Below, piece by piece: positions 22,271 to 34,200 of a stretch of 64,000 nt of DNA (position 1 is its first letter; every line of letters begins with the position of its first letter). Made by a program: the position numbers and the translations under genes. A model generated the notes under the pieces. It worked only from the letters and a program-made list of their open reading frames with translations, had not been told where the DNA came from and searched no databases. Source of the stretch: Bolinopsis microptera. Lineage: Eukaryota; Ctenophora; Tentaculata; Lobata; Bolinopsidae. The stretch covers positions 12,153,113 to 12,217,112 of the forward strand of contig NC_087081.1 in the NCBI RefSeq assembly GCF_026151205.1, read 5' to 3'.

Positions 22271-25200
22271 TTAAGTTGGGTTCACGGACCACCACTTGCA
22301 CTTCCAATCCGACACGACGTGTATGACATGCGATGAAGATAAAATGGCGCGCGCGCTGGGAACGCATAACGCGCACAAACATGTCTGAAAATAATAAGTC
22401 GCGCGTTCCAAAACAGTAAATGTGGGTCTATATTTGGAAACAAGCATGCCTGCAGATAGTAGAACTTCCACAAGCAGCTCAACCATATGTCAGGTTACAC
22501 GAGCATGAAAAAGGGGCATATTTATTCGTGTGATTGTGACCCCATCTTTTGTAACATATTATAACACATGGTGTTGCTGACTGTATTAAAATGATTGCAA
22601 AATCACATTAGTAGGAACTTAAAATACCTCATAATTGATAATTCCAAGTAAGCACCCATTTTTCCAGGAAAAATGATCTTCCCTTCTTCTTAGAAAACAG
22701 TTTTCAGTGTACGAGTTAAAGTTTCAAGAAAAAGCAAATTATTGTAACTTACATGATGCAATGGAACTCTGTACAATCCACAGAAATCAACAAACTCCAC
22801 GTCCTGAACTCTAGTATCGAAGTACACGCAGTCACATTGAGGATTTACACAACGTTTGGCGGAGTTGAGGTAGTCCACAAGTGGCTGTGGTAGAGTTTCC
22901 GACGAATAGTAAATATCTGAAATGAGAACATTCGGGTTATTATAAGGAAGCGGGCAATGTCAATTGTAGATTTTGGTTCATTGTGAGACATGAATTTCAG
23001 TTACCTTATAATTTTTAATTAGATCTTCAAAAAGACAATACTGAAAATAATAACTCTCTTTGACTTTATGTCACAGTTGATTTAAAGTATATTAAATCTA
23101 AAGTAAATATTAAGAATTAAATAATGACTGTTGACAAACCATTATTTTTGATTACACGCCCTGCGACTTCCTGTAACGAAGGTGGTCCGACTGGTAGTTT
23201 TCTGACGAAGTCTTGTACTAATGGGTTTTGTCTGAAACACAACGGCACGCGTTAGGTGTCACGCGTTAGGTGTCACGCGTTAGATGTCACGCGTTAGATG
23301 TCACGCGTTAGATGTCACGCGTTAGGTGTCACGCGTTAGTTGTCACGCGTTAGATGTCACGCGTTAGATGCCACGTGTTAGATGCTAAATATCACATTAA
23401 CACAGCAAGAACACAGCTAAGGCTACAATATATATGCTAGATAGCTAACCAATGGTAATTGTAAGGAGAATTTAATATGTATTATATCAAACTTGCTCTG
23501 GCTTAAAGATTTGCATCACTAAATCCATGTTACAATTTCATATATATTTAAACACAAATTTATCCAACACCGTTCAGTCCTATTTTCTAATATGACTTGT
23601 CGATTGTCGTGAAAATTAAATCAAATGACTGTTATAATACACGCGCAAATAGATACACGGGTCTTATCTAACTAACAATTTCGTTGAGTTTAGTTTAATG
23701 CAGCGTCATTTTCACCAGCTCACCCGAACATACCTGATGGTGAGAGATTCTAAATGTTTGAGAGTGAGGAAGCCTCGTGGAAGAGAACTGAGGTTATTGT
23801 TGTGCAGAGTCAGAGTCCGTAGACTGCGCAGGTGCCTGGAATATGATCTTAATGTTAGAATATCTGGGTACCAGATGTGGGGTAGAATACACTTTTCCTA
23901 CATTTCCTACGTCTTTTCCTATTTTTTACGTCATCACAGACAAATATAAAGGATCAGCCAGACTATGTAACAATCATGTAACTGTAAAATCACACCACAA
24001 ATTTAGCTATCAATGTGTTAATTTGATAATTGTGTTTTAATTGGATAACAATTAGACCTGAATAAATGTCGCAATGCGGTTACCATACCTGAAGTTGGTA
24101 GGAATGTTAACGAGGCGGTTGTTGTGAAGATACAGCGCTGAGAGGCGTGGAGGAACCCCAACTCTTCAGGCAGACAAACTATTCTGTTCCCTCCCAGGTA
24201 CAAGTACTCCAAACTGAAACGCAATTGTATTAGGGGTCGTTCACATATTACGTAATAAATTTGTGGCCATTTTTAAACCCCCCCCCTCCCCCTTCGTAAT
24301 CAGTTTTACACATAGCTATTGTGTCAAAAGTACACTAGCGTAATCATTTGGAAACCCCCCCCCCCCTGGCTGATAACGTAATATGTGAACGACCCCTTAC
24401 CCTTATTAGTCAATTAATCAATTGGTCGATAACAATTGGTGGTTCATAGGCTGATGCCAGATTTCCATCCACTACTATTTCATTTCTAATATATTCCGTT
24501 ATATTACATCTTTTTCCGATATTATGTATTAACTCAATCGCACTCTAAATACAGTCTCAGTAGAGTACAACTAAAATCAGGTACAATAACCAGAGAAACA
24601 TTCCACAAAATAAAAGACCTCAAAACATCAGTCACAGCGTGCAGTGTATGCCACTGTTTACTAAATAGGGACTACCAGTAGAAATTGGATCATGAATTCT
24701 TCGCATGCCAACAGCATATTGTTCTGCACTGAATGCAACTGTTTTCGTTAGACAGCGCAATTCCAGAACACGATCTAACGATCTGCTCTGTCATTGGACT
24801 GTAACAGGTCACGTGGTGTTAAATTTAACAGGTGGTTAAACTTCGTTGTAGGTCGTAACAAGCAAATAAATAGCAATTCTAGGTGGCGAGGTGTTTGCTG
24901 ATATTTAAAAGTATTTGTGCATGTGTTCAACGTTTGACTTTTTAGAATGACCGTAGTCTGCCTTTACTAATTGTCAAGAACGGACCTGATAACCAGACAT
25001 GTTAAGTGATATCTGTTTCACATAAGGTGTCTGGTGTAGATGCGAATATTCGTTGTAAAGTAGTGTAGATGCGTATATTCGTTGTAAAGTAGTGTAGATG
25101 CGAATATTCGTTGTAAAGTAGTGTAGATGCGTAATATGCGTATATTCGTTGTAAAGGACCTTCGCAGCTTTGAACTAAACTTATTGAGCTGGATGTTGAG

Positions 25201-28200
25201 CCCGACCCCGGCGGTTTCGTTTGAGTTTCTCGTGTAATTTGTTTGTTCCTGTCATTTCAGTTTAACTTTAAACTTTACGGCCTTATTTATTCTAGGTCAT
25301 AGACTAGAATCCCGACGGCATAACCATGTCATATGTCATAATTATTAATCATGTCATTATCATGTCATAACCATGTTATAATCATGTCATAACCATGTCA
25401 TAACCATGTCATAATCATGTCATAATCATGTCGAATAATCATGTCATAATCATGTTATAACCATGTCATAACCATGGCTTACGGTCACTAACGGGCTACT
25501 AGCAATGCTCCCTCTTTATCACATTAGGAGTGACTACTAGGTGGCGGCTAGTGAACAACTTTTGAAATTCTGGCTAGTGACATGAATATTGGATATATGA
25601 CGTCTGTCCGACATGGTTATGACGTCGGGATCCTAGTCTATAATGACCTTATTTTATTGCATAGAGATTATTGCGCAGTCCTTTATTCATCACATTCCAG
25701 GCAATGTTTTGGTCAATGATGGAGTTCTCCTAAACATATTATAGAGTAGAAAATAGAAATGGTTTATTAAATGAACGTAAACAACTTAACAATAAGTCCC
25801 TAGCTGTGCTGAGATCCGGAAGAACAAAAACTGTATCCCTTTTTGTAGTTGTTACTTCCTCGGTCACGGTGACGACGATCCTCAGCACTTAGGCGTAATA
25901 TTCGAAAAACCGTGACTGATATTTGTGCATGAACAGTGAACACGATCTGTTAATGTCATTATGATAAACCTATGATACAGAAGATACGTCCAAAGTTTTA
26001 AAAAGTACGTGTACTGCAGTCACATCTCTGTGAAGTGACCATAGTAGACGAATCCGTCAGCTAGAAAACTTACTCATGGATACTCCTTTACAATAACAAG
26101 ATGAAAATTCCAGAATCATCGAATTATTTCAACAATTCAGGAGAACTTATCCTGAATTGTTGAAATAATTCGATGATTCTGGAAGAAGCGAGGGATGAGA
26201 AAGGAAGTTGATTTAGCTAACCAGTATTTGCTTTCTTTTATACACTACAAATTTGGTTTACCGTCCTGTCTTTGTCTTTGGCTTAAACATGTATTTGTTG
26301 GAATTTATTTTAATCCTACTTATTGGCTGAACTCGAACTGCTTCATATAAGCCAATAGTTGTCACGTGATTGATACTACCGAAATTGCGTCCCACATATT
26401 ACTGCGTTAATTTGCAGACTTTTTTGGTGATTTTGAGCGATATGGTTTTAAAGTATTGTACTGTAATCCAGTCGATCGCTTCACGTTTTTGTATTCGAAA
26501 TTTAATCTTTAAACCACAAATTAAACTTACTTCCTTATTCAATATTACTATAAGTATATTAATCTAAGGTGTCTCCTGGTATTATTTCGCGAAAGTCGAA
26601 TAATGGTGAGTATCTACAAAAAAAATTGTAAATTTTCTATATTTCTTGAAAACGACACCCATGTCGCTTCTACATGACCGAAATCAATCTACCATCAAAT
26701 ATTCGATCTAAATTCAAAACTATTTCTTCAAAAAATGTTTTAAATGATATGTTATCTGCAGGGTACTGTACGATTACTGCTGGTGGTAATTGCCATCCAG
26801 CTTGTAGGGGGCCAAGAAGGAGGGAAAGCATTAGATGGTTTGGATGAAGCTCAAAAACATATCATTAACGGTCAGGATGCCGATAAGAACGAGTATCCCT
26901 TTATGGTGAGTGTAAAGTCAAGTGAGGGAGAGTGTGACGTCACGTGAGGTAGAGTGTGACGTCACGTGAGGTTGAGTGTGACGTCACGTGAGGTTGAGTG
27001 TGACGTCACGTGAGGTTGAGTGTGACGTCACGCGAGGTTGAGTGTGACGTCATTTCAAGGATAGTGTAAAGTCACGCAAGGGAGAGTGTGACGTCACGCG
27101 AGTTTGAGTGTGACGTCACGCGAGTTTGAGTTTGACTTCACGCGAGGTTGAGTGTGACGTCACGTGAGGGAGAGTGTGACGTCATTTCAAGGATAGTGTA
27201 AAGTCACGTGAGTGTGACATCGGGGGGGGGGGGGGGGGGGGCAATGGCATAAAATAGAGACTTTTTATGTGGAGAAAATTGAAAAACGCTTAAGTAATCC
27301 TCCATTTTATGCCATGAATTTTTATCATCGAATTATGTGGCACATTACTTGGACACTCTAACATGATTATTTTCGCATACCAGCTCATACCAAGCTACTA
27401 TAGGCTCATACCAGGCTACTAGAGAGTAGAGACTCATACCAGGCTACTAGAGAGTAGAGACTCATACCAGGCTACTAGAGAGTAGAGACTCATACCAGGC
27501 TACTAGAGAGTAGAGACTCATACCAGGCTACTAAAGAGTAGAGACTCATACCAGGCTACTATAAGAGGCCAAGGGCAAGATCAAATTGACAGTCTTGCAA
27601 TTCAAATTCCACTTAATTTCACTCTGATCTACCTTACAAGACATTTTTATAACGTACGAAATGCGACGGTTTTCCCGAAATTTCGCCATATTTGCGGACC
27701 GCCAAAATTTCGGTCGTCGTAATAGAATCCGTCGCATTATTTTTAGCTTATTCCAATAATTGTGGCTTCATCGATTCATTTTGTTCTTGAAAAGTTAGCG
27801 ATATGATGGTGGGACAAATAAACACAATATTCCATAATGAATTTAATGTCAAGTTATACGTTTTAAATTTACAATAAATTACATTTATGTGCTAACATAA
27901 ACGTCTTATAATAGACTAAGTCAAGATAAACAATTAAATACCAAACTCAATAAGTGAAACTGAAAGATTCGAGCCGGACCCCTTAGAGGAAGATGAAGAA
28001 ATCGATTTATAAGTTTCATTTTGTTTCAACATGATTTTACCGATTTTTAGAAAATTTTGAATTTCCTTTGTGTCAGAAAACAAAATGATGAAAAATACCC
28101 TTATTTTCTGTGACGTCCGAAATGTGACGGTTTTTGATCAATTTCGCCATATTTTCGGACCGCCAAAATTTCGGTCGTCGCACATTGGTCCGCCACAAAA

Positions 28201-31200
28201 ATGTCTTGTAAGGTAGTGATAAAATTTAGAAATCGATCGGATATCCGGCTTAGGAAGTAGTTTAGAAGGCGCTTGGCCGGATATCAATCAGAAATTTCAT
28301 TAATTTTCAGGAAATTTGTTCTGAAAAATATTTTCATAATAATCAAAGTCACATGAAAACTGGAGAAAAGTGGTTTCCAGGAAAACTTTTTAAATGTTTT
28401 ACTAAGAAAACTTATAAATTTTCGGCCCGAGTTATTCTAGATATGTACCTCTATTAAAGCAGACTCCCCGCTTCCGAACTCGTATTGCATAGGTTAGGCC
28501 GGCCATTCAAGATTGCATCACAAAGGGGAAGCCTCGATTCCAATATCGTATATCGAGGAGTAGGTCTGGAATTCAGAAAACCAAACAATTATTTTCGGCT
28601 CATAATGATCAGGGCGACATGAACTGTGGAGAAAAGTAGTTTCCACGAAAACTTTCAAAATTCTCGCGCCGAACATTTCGTAATTTTAAAGGCAGACTCC
28701 GGTCCCCGCTCCAAACTCGGATTTGCATAGGGGAAGCTTGCCCTCCGAGATCGCATTACAAAGGGGAAGCCTCGACTCCAAGATCGTATATTATATCGAG
28801 GGTGAGGTGGGGACTTCGAAATCGAGATAGAAAACATGAAATCTCGGTTCAAATATTTTTACAGAATTTTTTCATCTTGGAAAGGCAAAACGTTTAGTAC
28901 ACCAAAATTATGATATATTTGAAAAACAAATTATTTTACAATTTTTACAAAATTTATACAAGGCCAGGGAGGACCCTTGTGTTCGAGCTGGAAAATTGTT
29001 GATGGGTGAATGACGATAAAAGGGCAAAAATTGTCTTTTGGTGTTCGAAAAGATAATTAGATTCTAGATGAATATTGTATTTAAATTATTTCATCCATTA
29101 AGGCCACAGGGGGGGGGTCCGAGGTCAATTTTGAGATTTTGAGATATGTTGTAGAGCTCGATCTAAATTTTCAAATGCTTTTGTCCTTACCGAAAACAAA
29201 GTTTCCTATTTGAAGATATCGCGCGTTGAATTTTGAGGTTTACCTGTAATTCTATTGTAAATGAAAACTTTAAATGCAATTGTGTTCAAAATCTATCTTC
29301 TTTTTTAGTTTATGACTTAGAACCTTGTAACTTGCCAACAATGTTCTTAAAGGTATTTTGAGTTTTTGTTATGTAACGATTTATGATATCTTGCTCCAAA
29401 GCTGAGATATGAGGTTAACCATGAGTGAGAATTACAAAATTTACAAAATTTAAAATGGTTAACCTCATAAAAAGAGTTAGGAGCAAAATTACAACAATCG
29501 TTACATAACAAACTTTTAAATTTATGTCAGGAACATAAGTTCCAAATTTGAGGTGAAATGGATAAAAGCTCTAGGAGAAGATAGGTTTTTGAGGTGGTAA
29601 ATAAATTGTTCAGGAGAGTCAAAAGACCATGATTCTGAGAAAATATGTTAACCTCAATTTTCCAACAAATAAAGGACATATAATAGTTCTGTTCACATTG
29701 GATGGCCAATTGATACCCATTGATAAGTTTAACTTGTGACGAGAGCAACAAAATGTTAAGAACTGGTTATTTGTGAGGTTAACTGATTAAAAAGGCAATA
29801 GTTAACCTCAATTTTACGACAAACTAGGCGCTCTGGGGGGGCTAAGGGTGGTGTGCAAGCGTCAGATAGTACGTGGTCTGCCAACTGGCAAAAAACTTTT
29901 TTTCGACCTCGGACCCCCCCCCCTGTGGCCTTAAGGCCAACATTTTGTAAAAAATTAGGTTTTTTACATTTTTAAATGACATAAAATGGAGACTTTTTCT
30001 ATGGAAAAAATATAAAAACCCTTAAGTAATTCTCCATTTTATGCCACTTTATTATTATATGCCAATTCTTCTCAGGTGCGAATAAAAGCGGACGGTATAG
30101 ATCATCTTTGCGGTGGCTCTCTCATCTCTACAACTGTAGTACTCACAGCAGCACACTGCGTCACTATGGAGGACGGATCCGTAGTACCAGCACAAATGGG
30201 AGTCCTAGTGATGGGAGATCACACAAATAGTACTGAAGAAGCAGAGGAGAAAAGCTACAGAGCAGTGCGCATCATCGTACACGAGGAGTACCATCTTGAT
30301 TTCACAGGAAGTAAGTGAGGTTCACTGAGTGAGGTTCACTGAGTGAGGTTCACTGAGTGAGGTTCACTGAGTGAGGTTCACTGAGTGAGGTTCACTGAGT
30401 GAGGTTCACTGAGTGAGGTTCACTGAGTGAGGTTCACTAAGTGAGGTTCGCTGAGTGAGGTTTGCTGAGTGAGGTTCGCTGAGTGAGGTTCGCTGAGTGA
30501 GGTTTGCCGAGTGAGGTTCACCAATTGAGGTTCACTAAGTTAGGTTCACTAAACTAACACGTGACGATTGTGAAATTTCCTGCATCAAATTGCAAATTTA
30601 ACCAATCAATTTCAAGTTTAACATACTTTTTTCAGTCCCTATCCACGACCTGGCATTGATCGTACTGTCTACGGAGGTTGACATAAACGCTGGAATAATC
30701 GACATTATTCCGGTAGCGGAGAAACCCTATGTAGAAGGATCCGCTGTGACAGTCATAGGGTGGGGAGTTGACTCAGATGATGATGCAGATAGGGATGAAT
30801 GGGGGTATCATCCCGCTGCTGAAACCCTTCAAGAGTTGGAATACGTGATAGGTAACCAGGCCGAATGTAAGCAATACTGGAAGGACTTGTATGAAGGATT
30901 TTATGCTATGTTCGAGAACCTTGAGGTGATGAACATGGATACGATAACAGGTTTGTTTTTCATATTCTTATATAATTATCTTTGCAGTTTGCTGTCACCT
31001 TCTGCGGTGTATTTCTTTTTTCAAGTGCATGAAAACGACAGGAACATTTTTGTCACCTCCCAAGTAAAAGGGTATATATCTCTAAAAAGTCCATTTTGAG
31101 ATAATCAATAAAAATCGTTTGTTGCTTACAACTAAAGGACTGGGAAACAAGTTCCTGCTGTATAGGCAAGTGTCCCGGGTGAAGAATTAGACAAAGTATT

Positions 31201-34200
31201 TATTTTCAGTGACACCTCTTTGTGAGTCATAAAAATGGTAGTAGTAGATGAACATATTATACCCTTTTAACTAAATTTTTCAAGTTATTTTTATGGAGTA
31301 TATCTCAACATATACCCTTTTATTCATTAATGATTGGTTGATTTATCGAACAATTAATGATAATTAAATTTAAAAGGGTATATATAATGTATGCTTTTCA
31401 CTATAAATGCTTGATTTTTCATAATTGTGTGCTAGGAGATGACTCCCATCTTTTGGGAATAGTTGGCCATTGGTACTAGGACTCCAAAAAAGGGTACAAT
31501 TAGAAAGGGTATATCTTGACTTAAAAGCTTAAATACCTTTTACTTGGGAGGTGACGATTTCGTGAAATCAGATTTAGATGATATTAAAATGTCTGTAAAC
31601 CATAACATCTCCTCAGAAACGATGGTCTGTGCGATAGATGATGAAGGTTTAGCAACTGTATGGAGTGGTGATTCAGGAGGCCCCCTATTTCAGGAAGTTG
31701 ATGGAACAATCACACAAATCGGCGTGGTAAGCTGGGGTCATGATGATATAAAAGAAATAACCCACAACATGTACGTGAATCTCTACCACTATGCTGACTG
31801 GATTAAAGAGGCGATGAAACGTGCAGAGGAAAAGTCCTGGGTAGAACTACACACGGGTGGAAGCCATGGTGTGGTAATGATGATAAACTTGTCCCAGGAT
31901 GGTGATAAAGAATTCACAACCGTTTGTAACGATAACGTTGGTGCAAACGAGGTCAATGCCATTTGCAGAGGACAGGGCTACCAATTCGGAGCTCTCGCAA
32001 ACATCAGAGACTACGTCTCTGGTGGTAAGAGGCAACGAAGTGAGATGGGAGGATTCCCACCATTCGGGCACATAAATATGAAGTGTAATGATGAAGCCGA
32101 AGATGTAATGACGGATTGTGCAATGGATAAGTACGAAGACTCTGAAGTACCCTGCTTTAACGGACAACAACTGGCTGTCAAGTGTGCTGACGAAAAATGG
32201 GACTTTAATATTGTTGCCGTGTTGCCCGTTATGAGGAGTATCAGAGGGTCAAGCTATGTTAGGGGAAGAGTCAGTTGTATGGTGAATGCTCAGAAAGATG
32301 GAGTGGATCTGGACATGAAATCTCAAGTTAAGGTCGGACTCGTCATGAGAAACGAAGATGCTGTTGAGCCCATTGGTTCTCCTATGAAGTACAGGAGGAG
32401 TTCAAACATTTATGTTGGTAAATTCAGAACCGATAACGAAATCAAGACAGACGACTGTTTGGCTTGCATCGCCTACATTCCAGGGCACAATATCTACACT
32501 GTAGGAACGGTCGGCCCTGATGATTGTCCTGATGACGACGAACATTATAAGACGTGGGTGAAACTTCAAAATGAGGGAGAAGGGGAACAATAGCGGAGAT
32601 GGATCATATAAAAGCAGAAGAAAAGGGAGGCTATGATACATGAATGAATTCTATAGTTAGAGACTTTATAGTTAGATTGGAATTAAGGACTGACCAACAC
32701 ATAAATCATACTTAAATGGTAATATGATACAGCAGAGCTAGAGAGTACAATGATAGTTTTATTTTATAAATTATTAGGTATTAAACAATAAACATATTTC
32801 TCGTGGACAGATAGAAATAAAATGCACAAATTTACTATTTAGAGTAAATTATAGCATGTACAGTAGCTAGGCTATTATAACATTAACTACGTACATGTAT
32901 ACTTATAATAACTCATTTTTCAGTAAACCTAGTATTACATTATAATTATAATAGGGAACATAATATATTTATGTTTCATCGCATTTAATATCAGATAGTT
33001 GCTTGTTCTATTTCAGTTTTCAAACCTATTTGAAATATACATACATGTATAACACAGCTACAATAGATCAGAAATCCCAATATTATCTGCAATTTTTCAT
33101 TTTATACAGTGACCTATGAATAGATATTGTTTTATAAATATTCCTCGGTAAATTTAATTTTTTTAAAATGCCTTTTTATTTTGTTTTCCAAACAGCACCC
33201 TCAACCAAAGTTCTCATAAGAGTTAAGACAAAATCACTGTCTGATAGCACAGGATGTTGCTAAGTAACTAAACTGACCCTCTACAATGATCCAACAATGA
33301 AATCATAAAATATATATTATGATATTTTTATATATTAGGCGTAATATTCGAAAAAAAGGGCCTGATATTTGTGCATGAACACGATCTGTTAATGTAATTT
33401 TCATAAACGTACGATACAGATTACAGATGATACGTTTAAAGTTTTTTAAACATGAAAACATAGCCGCATAATATGATAAAATGAAATTATTTTGTAGTAA
33501 ACACGTTAACCTTGCCAAAAACAATTTGAAAAATATCAGGACTGTTCCAAAAAACAATGGGAGATAATCAACGGCCTGCTAAATAGAAAAAGACGGGAGC
33601 TGATCAGATCAGATTGAGGGATACTGACGGGACGGCTGTCGCTGAAAAGTTCAATGGGTACTTTTCCAGCATCGCAGCCAAAATCAAGTCTCAGATCAGT
33701 TACCGAGCCGTCAAAACAACAATGTTACGATATATAGGCGTTATGTTAAAAATAAACACAAATTACCGATCAAAACACGCGCACGCTTACTTAAATGTCA
33801 CTAGTTTGGGGCTTTGCTGCAAAATCCCACATTGATTCACTGTTCACTAAACAAAAGCAGGGAATACGAACAGTTATGTCGGGCTACTACGTGAATTACT
33901 ATTACAAGGATGGTAAGCTTCCGGATCACGCTAAAGTTGCGTTTAAAGAGTACGAAATATTATCTGTACACGGGGACATCATAAAAAATGATCTGACTTA
34001 GATGCATAAGATAACTTACATGCCTGGCCTTCTGCCGACGTCGATAAAAGGCTTATTCCATTCTGATATACCGAAGTATGGCACCTGATATGATGACATT
34101 ATCAACTGGCTAACAACATACTCTCAACCAGATCTACGCGCTAGTGTTTTCTATAAAGGTCCTATATTAGCTATTACCAAGCACAACATTAGTCGCATAA

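Larger units (their letters stand above)
25888..33260 (+). repeat. Tandem segmental duplication, copy A (copy B 33337-41030)
   Basis: Upstream flank, whole gene and downstream flank of protease A recur in order in copy B. Anchors: TTAGGCGTAATATTCGAAAA at 25890 and 33338; the promoter region 26560-26605 and 35020-35062; and the 3' flank TATACTTATAATAACTCATT at 32897 and 40600. Coding exons differ at few positions, so the duplication is fairly recent. Copy differences are transposon, array and retro-fragment insertions. Confidence 0.85.

Noticed and set aside
31847-32170. Antisense 107-codon frame in protease exon 5 (also at 39837-40160 in B)
   Set aside because: Conserved in both copies only because the sense strand is; no independent coding signal.
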